A stretch of 64,000 bases of DNA. Origin: Cotesia glomerata. Lineage: Eukaryota; Arthropoda; Insecta; Hymenoptera; Braconidae. The notes beneath the pieces are model-generated. The model saw nothing but the letters and a program-made list of their open reading frames with translations, had not been told where the DNA came from and did not search any database. The position numbers were made by a program, and so were the translations under genes. This document shows positions 21,634 to 32,078 of the stretch, piece by piece. Location of the stretch: positions 3,844,659 to 3,908,658 of the forward strand of contig NC_058167.1 in the NCBI RefSeq assembly GCF_020080835.1, given 5' to 3'. Every line of letters begins with the position of its first letter. Position 1 is the first letter of the stretch.

Positions 21634-23003
21634 GTTCTTGGCTTCGTTATCTTCTGGAGCGCTTCTTGGAAGATGGGGCATCTGTTCGTGTCTGCATGGT
21701 GAGCCGCCTTTTCTACGCCGTGCCGTTCAAAGCACAGTGCACATTTAGCTGGATTTTTACAATCAGCAATTTTGTGTCCTTCTTTTCCGCACCTTATGCA
21801 GAGCTTAGACCGGTCGACTTCGCTTTTGCACTGCGATCCGAAGTACCCAAAGTGCCAGCATTTGAAGCATTGTATGGGCCTCTTCGTTGCTCTCATTCGG
21901 CAATTAGACCAGCCTATCCTTATTTTGCAGTTTCCCTCCAGTAACTTTTGTGCTGCAGCTGCTGGTAGTGACACTGTGGCTGTCTGTGTACCCCTAAAGG
22001 CTTTACGGATCTTGATTGCCTCTAGTGGGATTTCACAACTTTCTCCAGCTTCCCTCTTCAGAGCGGTCTGAATATGCTCTTTCGTCGTGTCGTCATCGAC
22101 ATCTCGGATCTCGATGGTCTCCTGTGGCCCTTTGCAAATCACTTTGGCCTCCTCCTTAAGGATGTCCGCGATCGTCTTTTGCAGACCTTGGCCTTTGTCA
22201 GTGCTCTTCCTCGAAATCGTAATCAACAAGTCCCCACTTCTGGTCTTGTTGATCTTATCCACAGTTGAACGAACCTGCTCATCTGGGACGTCCTGCTTTA
22301 TACGACGCATAATCTCGGCATACTTTGTTTTCTCGGCCGGACGGATGATCAGTGCGTCGGGTCTGATCCATTTGCGTGGTTTTTTCCGCTTAGGCTCTGG
22401 CCTGGGCTCCTTCGGCGGCTGTTTTGAGAGTTGCTCTCTAGCTAGCCTTCTCTTCTCCTTCTTAGACTGTACTTTTTCCCAGTCAGTCGTCTTCTTGGGT
22501 TCGTCGCCCTGCCCTGCCAGTCGTTGGGGAGGGCTTTTTTTCAAGTCCTTCTTCTTTGTGACTTTGTCGGTTGGCTCTGGCGAATCTCGGTCCTTTCTCT
22601 TTCCAGACCTTGTGTCAGTTTCACCCTTGTCCTCAGCAGCAGATTCACCGTCACCGTCGGCTCCAGTGTCCATTGCTTCTTCCGTCTCAGTTTCAGTTTC
22701 AATGCGGCGTCGTGATGACTGCCATTCCTCGTCCAGTTTCTTGAATCTTCCAAGAGCATTGACTACACCGGTTGTCTTGGTCTTTATCTCCTTGTGGATA
22801 TTGACCTTAGTTTGGACAAACTCTTGCAGCTCAATGGTCAGCTTCTCAAGGCGCTCCAACGCTTGCGTTCTCTTCATGTCAGCGCTTGCTTCAATCGCTG
22901 CTTGTTGAGCATGAAGCCCGTTTCTATTCTTGTTTGTTTCCTGTAAGTTACTCATACTTTTTTGATTTACCAGCGCATCGTACGGAGTGGAGCGGGTTGC
23001 CAT
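21630..23003 (-). CDS. LINE A ORF1 (gag-like, zinc knuckles)
   Basis: A 457-codon open frame beginning MATRSTPYDAL. The N-terminal third is predicted coiled and charged. A Lys/Arg/Pro-rich middle is followed by an RNA-binding-like region and three Cys/His knuckles (CFKCWHFGYFGSQC, CIRCGKEGHKIADC and CALCFERH...), the pattern of R1-clade ORF1 proteins that package LINE RNA. The stop TGA overlaps the ORF2 ATG, suggesting termination-reinitiation coupling. It is intact although ORF2 is not. Confidence 0.85.
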   Translation of the reverse strand: MATRSTPYDALVNQKSMSNLQETNKNRNGLHAQQAAIEASADMKRTQALERLEKLTIELQEFVQTKVNIHKEIKTKTTGVVNALGRFKKLDEEWQSSRRRIETETETEEAMDTGADGDGESAAEDKGETDTRSGKRKDRDSPEPTDKVTKKKDLKKSPPQRLAGQGDEPKKTTDWEKVQSKKEKRRLAREQLSKQPPKEPRPEPKRKKPRKWIRPDALIIRPAEKTKYAEIMRRIKQDVPDEQVRSTVDKINKTRSGDLLITISRKSTDKGQGLQKTIADILKEEAKVICKGPQETIEIRDVDDDTTKEHIQTALKREAGESCEIPLEAIKIRKAFRGTQTATVSLPAAAAQKLLEGNCKIRIGWSNCRMRATKRPIQCFKCWHFGYFGSQCKSEVDRSKLCIRCGKEGHKIADCKNPAKCALCFERHGVEKAAHHADTNRCPIFQEALQKITKPRT

Positions 23004-23409
23004 AACTAGGAACGGGTGTACCCTCGGAGATAGTGAAGATTCCGATCTCTAACACTCACTGCGTACTTCCTGATCAAGGCCCGAAGTGGCTGGCTCCTGA
23101 TCCACTGCTGCAACTTTCACCTCGGCAGAGCAAGCTCACATCAGCCGTGGCCTGCATCGTCGGAAACGATACAGGTTCCGGACACTCCCAGTGAGTTACA
23201 GCAAGAACCAATCGTCTTGCTAGGTCAGTTAGTGTGACCAACCCATTAAAGGGGAGTTTTGTCCACGGGAGCTTATTTTGTTTGGTTATTTTGCTTGGCT
23301 CCTACCCGCTGTACCTCATCAACTAAGAGATTAAGTGTCATCCAAGGACAGCGAGCGTTCTCCCATCCGCTCGGGGAGACGCGCCCGGTAGCAGTATCTC
23401 TTCTGCCCC

Positions 23410-23411
<2 letters not shown>

Positions 23412-23443
<32 letters not shown>
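23412..23443. repeat. (GT)n tract between two LINEs
   Basis: About 30 bp of GT repeats. LINE A's 5' end is on the left and LINE B's poly-A tail (poly-T here) on the right. Confidence 0.95.
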
Positions 23444-23459
<16 letters not shown>

Positions 23460-25755
23460 TTTGTAAAGAGGTACGAAAAAAGATCTTCAAAAGACACCGG
23501 TATCGTTAACTCTGCCGCCCATTTTCCGGCAGATATCGATAGTCGGTAGTGTGGAGATTTTTACCCACTAAAAGAAACATTCCTCTTCCCCTCTCCCTTA
23601 GATGGTACAGGGAGGACTGGATTGGAACCGCGTTAGCATTACTTCAATCCAGTCGTGCTGCGTCTCACGACGCCTACTCCTGGCTACTGGTCCCTTTCTG
23701 CGATTTTGTCTGTCAGGAGGTGCTGTGCATAAACTGCAACAGCTGACCAGTTCTCTTCTTGTTTGATCATATAGGTCACCAGGCTTGAGGGGGAGAGCCT
23801 GGTGCCTATGATCTCTTCGGTGCTTATTCTGTAGTCCTTCCATCGAGCACACTCGAAGAATGTGTGTTCGGCGTCGTCGATTTTATCCGGGCAGTATTTG
23901 CACGTTGGTGTGCTGTGCAAACCCATCTTGAAAAGATAGGCATTGAACTGCCCATGTTCCGTCAATAGCTAGGTCAGGAAGAAGTCCGTATCCCCGTGAT
24001 TCCGAGAGAGCCAGACGTTGATGTTTGGGATCAGGCGCGCCGTCCATCTGCCCGTCTCTCCCGATGTCCATCGGTCCTGCCACTCTTGCTGCGTTTCCGC
24101 CTTTATCCGCGTTCTTGTGTCCTTCATGTTATCATCACTGTCTTTAGCGTCATAGAGTTTTGCTTTTTCGAACGCTAATAGGTCGATGGGCGCGGCTCCT
24201 GCAATGACCAATACAGTCGCTTCGGAAACTGTGCGGTAGGCGCAGGCAACCCTGAGAGCGCCTCGCCGCTGTACTGCTGCGATCTTTCGCCGGTAGGTCT
24301 TCTGCTTTAATATGTCTGCCCATATCTCCGCTCCATAAAGCAGTACCGAGTGGACTGCTTCTAGAAGAACTCTTCTCTTTTTTGTTCTTGGTCCCATGGT
24401 GTTGGTCATAATTCGTGCTAGGCTAGACACAGTCTTGCTGGCTTTCTTGCATGCACTGTCGAGGTGTTCACGGAAAGATAGTTTCTCGTCTATCATTACC
24501 CCTAGATACCGCAGGGCCCTTGTTGACGTCAGCATTGTTCCTCCCATGTCCATAGCGAATGGTTTTGGAAACCATTTTTGACGGGTCAAAACGACCATCT
24601 CGGTTTTCTGTTTGGCGAGTTTCAGGTGATACTTATCGAGCCAAGTCTCGACGGTGTCGATGGTTTCCCGAACTAGCAGTTCGGCCTCTTTCACGCTGTC
24701 CGCCAGTATAGTGGCTGCAACGTCGTCTGCAAAGCCTGTTAGCTCTACTTGCTCTGGCAACGGGATTTCAAGAAGCTCGTCGTAGTCTGCGTTCCATAGA
24801 TCAGGCTCCATTATTGAGCCTTGCGGCACGCCAGCCGTTATGGCGTATTTTTGTGGGCCTTCAGTAGTTTCCACTATTAGCTTTCTATCGTCAAGGTAGT
24901 TGTCGACTAGTGCCAGATTTTCTGGCTCCGCGTCAAACTTGTGCTCCAGAGCGTCTAAAATGTCTCCCCAATTTGCGCTGTTAAATGCGTTTTTGACATC
25001 TAGCGTGAGGAGAAGACATACTTTACGAGCTTTGAGGCTACCAGACCATGCTTGTGTTGCTGTCTTTATGACTTTCTTGATCGCTCCGACTGTCGAATGA
25101 CCTTTCTGGAAGCCATGCTGGTTGGTGGCAAAACCTCCAGCACGGTCGATGTCGTCGCGAAGTCTCCCTTGTATGAGCTTCTCGAGCAGTTTTCCAGCAA
25201 TGTCTAGCATACAGAGTGGTCTAAACGACGAAGGTGTTATGGGGGTTCCCTTACCTTTGTCTAAGAGAACCAATCTCTGCCGTTTCCAGACCGCGGAAAA
25301 GGTGCCAGTTGCCAAACATGCGTTGTAGGTGTTCAGGAGTAAGTCTGGGTATTCCAGGGCTATAATCTTGATCACCGATGCCGGGATGCCATCAGGTCCA
25401 GGTGCCTTTTCTGTTTTGAGTGACTTGGCCGCGTCTTGTAGTTCCTTAGTTGTGAAGGGCGTTACTTCGTTGTTTTTAGTGTAGTGTTTCTTCTCCCGCG
25501 GCGGGTGTTTGGGGAAAAGCTCCGCTACGATACTATCCATTAAGGCTGGAGACTTCGGCGCCTCTGTTGAAGCCTTTCCAAGTCGTTTGGCGACAATTTG
25601 GTAGGCTTTACCCCAGATGTCATTGTCGAGATCGTTGCAGATCTCTTTCCACAACTTTGCTTTACTTGCTTTGATGGCTTGATTTAGCGTCTTTTTGGCC
25701 TGCTTGTACTCTTTTGAATACAAGTCCTGGCTTGGGGAGCGTTTGGCGGCATTGG
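23443..25755 (-). mobile_element. R1-clade LINE B, 5'-truncated
   Basis: A second R1-type LINE of a different subfamily, same orientation as LINE A and directly head-to-tail with it. The poly-A tail lies at 23443-23462; the 5' end breaks off before the reverse transcriptase (endonuclease and ORF1 lost), abutting (TG)n at 25756. A more decayed relative lies at 32079-33465. Confidence 0.85.
23684..25723 (-). pseudogene. LINE B ORF2 (reverse transcriptase part), one nonsense codon
   Basis: Starts within the linker (LYSKEYKQAKKTLNQAIK) before the reverse transcriptase. Motifs present are KAPGPDGIP, SFRPLCMLDIAGKLLEKL, HGFQKGHSTVGAI, DVKNAFNSANWGDIL, GVPQGSIMEPDLWNADYDEL and an intact FADDVAA catalytic motif. 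The C-terminal finger CKYCPDKIDDAEHTFFEC is intact. A TAG at 23969-23971 separates FFLT from LLTEHGQFNAYLF in the same frame (probably from CAG). Apart from 5' truncation and this stop the frame is clean, so the insertion looks fairly recent. Confidence 0.85.
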
Positions 25756-25791
25756 ATGTGTGTGTGTGTGTATGTGTGTGTGTGTGTATGT
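25756..25791. repeat. (TG)n tract at the truncated 5' end of LINE B
   Basis: TG repeats with two TATG interruptions. It is the third TG tract of this two-LINE cluster, consistent with both LINEs having entered one microsatellite. Confidence 0.9.
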
Positions 25792-26032
25792 GCGCTCAGG
25801 TAAATGTGTAAATGTGCATATGGACACATCGCCATGCTCAAAAAAACTTTTAGCAAAATATCAAAAGAAATAAATTTGAACGTACCTGTTGTGTGTTAAC
25901 TTCATATTGACGTATTTTATTAATACTTATATCACATAGTTGTGAATTTCTTATTCTTCGAATGATATTACAGCTAACAAATAAATTTTAATTTGTGAAA
26001 AGATTTATACACAATAATTCATATTTACAGTA
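25792..26032. other. upstream region / probable 5' UTR of Gapvd1
   Basis: An A/T-rich 240 bp separating LINE B from the first Gapvd1 codon. TATTTACAG directly before TA-ATG looks like a splice acceptor, so the transcript may have an upstream untranslated exon not identified here. No core promoter was recognised. Confidence 0.4.
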
Positions 26033-26164
26033 ATGTCATCGAAAAGCAAAGTTGAGCCTTACGGGATTTTGCCATGGAATGTCTTACAATTAGCTGAACA
26101 TTTGCGACAGGAACGTTTATTTGTTAGTGCGGAACAACAAAATCTTCAAAATCTCAATGAAAAG
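26033..26164 (+). CDS. Gapvd1: GAPVD1 / RME-6 homolog, first coding exon
   Basis: 44 codons starting MSSKSKVEPYGILPWNVL. The part LAEHLRQERLFVSAEQQNLQ matches the conserved N-terminus of GAPVD1 family proteins (LAHHLKQERLYVNSEKQ in the human protein, from memory). It ends in phase 0 at AAG|GTATTA. The start is the only ATG that gives this N-terminus, and it follows a possible acceptor. Confidence 0.8.
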
Positions 26165-26241
26165 GTATTATTTGAATATATTTTTTAAATGAGTTTTTGT
26201 AGTCATATTTAAGAAATTAAATGATCAATTTTCAATTTAAG

Positions 26242-29200
26242 GTTCTTTACGTGTTATCGGATTTAGCTCAATTGACATGGGTCACTGATCAACAAAGAGT
26301 GAATTTAAATAAATTAATAGTGTCGAGACCTGACTGTACACCTGCTTTATGTTGTCAACGTGCAAATGCTTTAGAAAATTCACAATTCCTTGGTGCATAT
26401 AAGTGTATAAGATATCAATCATGTTTAGTTTACGGAGAATTCTTGGGAGCATTAAGAAAAAGTCCAGATATCTTAGCTGCTTGTTTAGTAGAAGGCGAAA
26501 AATTTTTACCCGATATGGTTCAAAATATTATTCAGTCATTATCAGCTGGACTTTATGGGAGTTGTTTACTACCTGAAGATAAAATATTCGTTTTAAAATT
26601 ATTGAAACAGCTTATGCTTCTTCAAATCGTTCCATCCGATAATCCTCGGAGGCTACTTAGACATGGGACTTGTGCGTTTTCTAGATTTTATTCAGTTTTT
26701 CACGAAAGTTTATTTTCTGCAAAGTTATTCCTCACTGCAGCTCTTCACGGACCCATAACTCAGTTACTAATGGAGGATGAAATGTTTCTTGACATTGATC
26801 CAGATAAAGTACCGATACGATTTCCACCATCCGAAAGATTGAAAAAATTTGGAGTTGAAGGGTCTTCAGAGTATCAGTCTAAATTGTTACGATATAGACT
26901 TTGGACAATTAATTCATTGGTTCGAATCACTCAGCGATTTATTACAAGTATACGAGAAAATATGTATTGTTTTCCTACAAGTATACTTTGGTTAGTAAAA
27001 CAACTAGCAGGATTTTTGAATAAAAGTGGTAACATTGAATCTAAGGAAGTTCATGCAATGTGTACCGATCTTGTGTTCACCTATTTTATTTGCCCAGCAA
27101 TAGTCAATCCAGAACCGTATGGTATTACTGATGCTCCTATCAATTATGTAGCTAGATTTAATTTGATGCAAGTGGGTCAGATATTACAGATGTTATCTCT
27201 GATGAAGTATCAAACAATCGATAATAAAGTTATGGATCTATATCGTCGCTTTGAAAAAGATTCAGTTTCTATAATTATTGATTTGATGTTAGAAGGAATA
27301 ATAGAGGAACTAGATGATGAACCAAAAATTTTAGATCATAATAAGTTGCAAGGACTTAATCGATCTGCTGCACTTTTCACAGAGAATGAACTAAATTCTT
27401 TGATTATATTTTTACAAACAGTATGTCATAACGAAACAGAAGTCATTTCTCCTGATAATAGTACTTTAGATCGTAAAAAATTGAGTCAAATGCTAGCTTT
27501 ATTGCCAAGTGGCTCAGTGATGTCGAATAAAATTGTAAACATTACCCCTTTAGATTCTGTTAAAAGAAGTAGTGGTTTATTAGGGAAAGTTGGTATAAAT
27601 CGAGGATTAAGACCTTCTACATTCTCTAATCCTTGCATTTCAAACGATGGTGTAGAAGAAATCAATAACATTTTTAGTTTTGAAGAAGAATGCATAAATA
27701 AAGTTTCACAGGAAGTTCTGGTTATACCGTTCGGGTCAACACTACCTGAATCGGTAGGTTTTTTAAGTGAACATAAGATTCTGTGCATGGAAAATCAAAA
27801 TAACATGAATCCTGGTTCAGTAACTTTAAATCTATCTACTGATTCTTCAAATAATAATCGCCGTAATTCTACTGGTCCAGAGCGTATTGAAATACATGAA
27901 AAAAGAACACGTTTTTCATTGTCACACGATGAAGTTTTATTTGAAGGATCTATTGGTAATACTTCAGATAATCTTGAAGTAGTTTCGGAAGCTGCTTCGA
28001 ATCATAGTGTTGCTTCATCGTTAGAACTGGAAACTGAAGATCAAAACGATAATTTATCCGATATGGTATCTGCAAATGTATCTGGAAGAGGATCTCCTAA
28101 CATTTCTGGTCGAGATACTCCTTCATCACAGATTACCGAGGGTGAGGATGTACGAGCAAGTGGTGAAGTTCGACCTTTAGACTTACCTGCTCCTACAATT
28201 TCTACAAAACAAAGCCGATCTGAAATTGATGACAAATTCTGTAAATTTGAAATAAAAAAACTTATTGAAGGTGATGAGACAATTTCATTAGTATCCGATA
28301 CGTGGTCTACAGACGTTTTAGCCTCTGATAGTGAAATAGTTGAACACCAAGACCGTTTTCTGTTTCCACCTCTAGCTGAGCAAACGTCGGGACTGTCTGT
28401 TGAACCTTTACAAGGCGTTGCGGATGTTAGTGAAACTGCTTCAGAAGCTTGGAGTATGGATGTTCTTGCAAGTGACTCTGAACGTCTAACTGAGGTGGAT
28501 ACTGATGACACATCAAGTGTAGCGAGATCTGATGATACTGGAAGATCAGAAATAGAAAGTCGTGGAGAACCAGAAGTCAGTGAGGAATCATCAGATGTAG
28601 TACACATCTCTACGGGTCCTTTGCTAGATAGTATAAATACATTGCTTAAGCCAAATTCTACAGAAATTAATCAAGAAGAAGCCTTAATTTCTTTATCACC
28701 TACTTCATCATCAGCTGGCAGGAGTACTAGTTTTAGAAGTAGTAAACCTGATAATTTTAGAAGCATTATTGACTATGTTGATAATAATGCTAATAATGTT
28801 AACAGAGTAGAGTATTTAAAATCGATAAAAAATGGTAAATTAATAAATATGATGGATAAATTGAACATTGATGGTGAAAAAGACACTAGTGTAAATCTCA
28901 ATTCGAATAATCACATTGGAGTGGTTGCTGTTGCTCCTGAATTATTATTGGCAAGCCACATATCATCACCTCATTTATCGAATGAAAAATCATTAAATGG
29001 AGATACAAAATCTGCAGAATCAGAAGACTTCAGAACAAGTGTAAATGATGTTATTGTTAGGCTCAGTACAACTAGTTTAACTTCAAGCAGTAGTTCTGGT
29101 TCTGAATCTAAAGTGAAAACCTTAAATCATAACTCAGAGTCAATTCCATTATCATCAACGAATAATAGTAATGATAATAATGAAAATAGTAATAATAGTA

Positions 29201-29488
29201 TTGGCAAGTCAAATTTTTCAACTGGCGCGATTCCAAAAAGTATAAGTTTTGATATAACTGCTGTACGGGGAGATAGAGAGTATTTAGATGATCAGAAACA
29301 CAAACGTGGTTTTTTTAGCAAATTTAAAATGTCTTTGAAAAATCGAAGAGGCAAGTCATTACGAGAAACAGATGAACTTGGAAGATGTTATGATCGTGAC
29401 ATTGGAGCTGACGGTATAGATGTTGGACGATATAAATTACGTAAAAGAATGTCAGAAGATATTACGACTAATGCCAATAATAACGTTG
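26242..29488 (+). CDS. Gapvd1: GAPVD1 / RME-6 homolog, main exon (RasGAP-like domain and disordered middle)
   Basis: Residues 45-1126 of a GTPase-activating and VPS9-domain protein that regulates Rab5-dependent endocytosis at clathrin-coated pits and early endosomes. The RasGAP-like domain covers roughly residues 110-400; family blocks include NPRRLLRHGTCAF, SLFSAKLFLTAALH, MCTDLVFTYFICPAIVNPE and APINYVARFNLMQVGQIL. The long acidic, Ser-rich linker keeps two duplicated motifs also found in vertebrate relatives, DTWSTDVLASDSE (about 733) and EAWSMDVLASDSE (about 782). A basic segment near the end (FFSKFKMSLKNRRGK) follows. Acceptor TTTAAG lies at 26236-26241 and donor GTAAGA at 29489; the exon ends one base into a codon. 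Confidence 0.9.
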
Positions 29489-29545
29489 GTAAGATTTTTT
29501 ACCATTAGAAGATAATTTAAAATTAATAGATGTTAATTTTTTCAG

Positions 29546-29775
29546 ATAGTACTGACGATATCTTGGCTAAGTACAGAAGAAAACCAAATGTAGTATATGA
29601 TACAGTTTCAGCGGACAACAGTCAGATTCGACCGAAAGAAACTGAAGATGAAAGACTTTCAATTGATTCAAACAATGTAGAATCATCTTTTGCTTTTTCT
29701 GATGCAAAAAGAAAATTACGAATGGTACTTAGCACAGCAGATCTGCAACACATTCCATGGAACATTTCTTCTGAG
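29546..29775 (+). CDS. Gapvd1: GAPVD1 / RME-6 homolog, third coding exon
   Basis: Completes a split Asp codon and reads STDDILAKYRRKPN, matching the EDILDKYR segment of the family, then AKRKLRMVLSTADLQHIPW, matching the KRKLR...VPW segment just before the VPS9 region. Acceptor TTTTTTCAG is at 29537-29545; donor GAG|GTTAGTATT at 29776. Reading on past the donor gives Asn/Lys-rich sequence unlike the family, so the exon ends here. The next exon is 33.3 kb away. Confidence 0.85.
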
Positions 29776-30325
29776 GTTAGTATTTATAATAACGGGAGAG
29801 ATAAAAACGTACAATTTTTAGACATGATTACGCATATAATGGAGTTGAAGCTCTTGTATTTATTTCGAGAAAAAATGAAAATATGTTTAGATCAAATTTA
29901 TTATATTTATGCAGATGTCTTTAGATAACTGTCATTTTGTTAGATCTGAATATATATGAAAACGAAATAAATTTACAAAAACGTCGATTAAAAAATGAGA
30001 ATGTCTTATGTTCTTTTTGAATTCAAAATTCGAAATTACTTGTTATTAATTACATTTGTGGGTCATGGAGTTGTATTATCGATTAAGAAATTCAACTATC
30101 CCGTGTAGTTGATAGCATTAAAATTTCGATCATGTATGCTAGAAATGACGATAAATTTATTCACTTAAACTGATCGACAAAATTATGTGGCTATTAAATT
30201 TTGATTGAATTTGTTGAAATATTTTACATAAAATTTTAAATTTTGATATTTATTTGAACAGAAATGTAAATTTTTAGATCTAAAATTTGACTAAGAAGTT
30301 TTGCTTTTTAAGATCCTAATATACA

Positions 30326-30890
30326 CCCGGAAAAAAATCAGCATGTATGATCGTGCTTGACTAAGCATGAATCAGGCATGATCATGCATGAACTGTGTAT
30401 GATCATGCATGATAATACATGAGTCCTGTATGATGATGCACGATTGTGCTCGGTAATACTCAATCGTGTACTTTTAAGCATGCGTTATTTCGCATGGCCT
30501 GTCATGACTATGCATGATGATACATAATCGTACTCGACCGTACATGACTGTATATCGTGAGAACTAAAAGGTCATGCATGACGAAGTATGGTCTTGTATG
30601 GCTATACAAGAAACTTGCTTGATCATGCATGATTCATGCTTGGTAGAGCTTGATCATGCGCAAAGTCGTTTAACACAGTGGGGACTATCATGCACGACTG
30701 TATATGCTCTTGAACAGTCATACATAATTCATGCTTGACCAAGCTTGATCAGGTATGATCATTTGTAATAGAACAGAATAAGTGATCATGAACCTACTCG
30801 ACTGTCTGTGGCTTTGCACGATCATTCACGAACGGGCTTGGCCAAGCGTGGTTATGCACGATAACTCTCTCCGCGACTAAAATTAATAAC
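30326..30890 (+). repeat. element W: ATGCATGATC-motif repeat, left part
   Basis: Starts CCCGGAAAAAAATCAGCATG and is packed with degenerate GATCATGCATGA and TGCTTGACCAAGC motifs, many palindromic. The complement of the sequence ending at 62156 reads CCCAGGAAAAAATCATCATG, so the two look like inverted ends of one element, now 31.8 kb apart. No coding frame. The repeated motif may be a protein-binding site; that is inference. Confidence 0.65.
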
Positions 30891-31916
30891 GGATACGATA
30901 CCATTAGGAATTCGATTTGATTTATGTTATGAAAGTTTGAAAATTTTGATAAAAATATTGTTATCTTTATATATTGTTCGGTCTCAATTCAATTTGATTA
31001 ATTTTTACTTTTTTTTTTCAATAATTTCTTACACATACAATTAATAATTAACATAGTTCATTTACTAACTTCCCGGGTTTTTTCTACTCATTGTCATCTT
31101 TATCTGAAGGACCCAGACAGCTATAAATTTGGTTACTTTTTAAATACTCAAAATAATTTCTAGTTTTAACAGCTGTATTTCGATTTATTATTTACTGTCC
31201 GTGTAGGTTTTTTCCATCTATTGTAGTTTGTATACCTTAACTAAGACATTCTATCTTTGGGAATTTTAAGTATTTAGAAAATAATCCTTATTTTTCAGCA
31301 TACAGACTAAAATGTTTTACGATTATTTATAACTTAATCCTAATATTACAGCTTAAGCCTAGCCCTTATATTTACGTTTTATTACCCTATTTCTTAAGCT
31401 AGTTTTTATATTTACAATACCCACATTTCTCTAATTACAATATTTTCCCAAGTTTTTTGCTTAGACGCCTGCAAGTCCGCAACCTATCATAAATCATTAG
31501 TCCCTTCAAGTCCTTACCTGATGTCAGTACCTCATACCCCCTCTTGCGCCTAAAGTTGACAATATACATCCGCCTTCTATTCCTCTAATTAGCCAGTAGT
31601 TTCCTTAAAATATTCTTCCTTATATTTTTCCGTACTTTTCCACCAATAATAATGCTTACTTTCCCTTTCCTTATTTTTGCTTGATAAATTTACACCCTAA
31701 TCTAAGTTGTGATGTTATACTAAGATTTTTGTATAAGTCAGTTTATTCTAAGATCTCTTATTTTACACAAAAATTTTTGTAACTGTCTACGCAGAATAAA
31801 ACAGCATAACTAAATACAGTTCGTTTTTATTCGTGCATGCTAACAGTCTTCTCTAATTTAATAGTTTTACTTTAAAACTAAGCTATAATAAAATAATTGT
31901 AGCTCAAAACATATAT
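30891..31916. other. AT-rich interval, no gene seen
   Basis: About 1 kb, pyrimidine-rich on this strand between 31430 and 31700 and without an open frame. It may be the untranslated part of a decayed element (on the - strand it would be purine-rich, as many LINE leaders and tails are), but no family was recognised. Confidence 0.45.
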
Positions 31917-32078
31917 ATACTAGCAGTTTGCCCCGGCTTCGCACGGGTATTTAACAAAAATTTTCAAATAATTCATAATATAAGATAGCCTATGTCACCC
32001 GGGGATAGTGTAGCTTTCCAACAGAGAAAGAATTTTTTACATCGGTTCAGTAGTTTTGGAGCCTATTCAATGCAAACA
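31917..32078 (+). mobile_element. RTE-like LINE/SINE 3' end fragment
   Basis: Contains TTTGCCCCGGCTTCGCACGG and ATCGGTTCAGTAGTTTTGGA, then CTATTCAATGCAAACA. From memory this combination typifies 3' tails of RTE-type elements and their SINEs in insects. It ends where the R1-type LINE D begins. Confidence 0.5.

Larger units (their letters stand above)
18413..23411 (-). mobile_element. R1-clade LINE A, apparently full length
   Basis: A 5-kb non-LTR retrotransposon with ~400-bp 5' leader, ORF1 (zinc-knuckle gag), ORF2 (APE endonuclease, reverse transcriptase, C-terminal Cys/His finger), 3' UTR and poly-A tail. It is bounded on both sides by TG/GT dinucleotide repeats. Insertion into (AC)n-type repeats is known for some R1-clade lineages (Waldo and Mino groups). 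It is visibly less A/T-rich than its surroundings. ORF2 is inactivated by stop codons. Confidence 0.85.

Noticed and set aside
22087..22908. 273-codon + strand frame opposite LINE A ORF1
   Set aside because: Antisense shadow of the zinc-knuckle ORF1; Ser-rich composition reflects the complement of a Lys/Glu-rich gene.
28041..28607. 188-codon reverse frame inside Gapvd1 exon 2
   Set aside because: Shadow of the acidic Ser-rich linker; the + strand frame is conserved and spliced.
29776..29928. Extension of Gapvd1 exon 3 to the stop near 29926, giving a short protein
   Set aside because: A good donor (GTTAGTATT) ends the conserved sequence; what follows is non-conserved, and the conserved continuation is found at 63075. 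A truncated isoform by read-through cannot be excluded.
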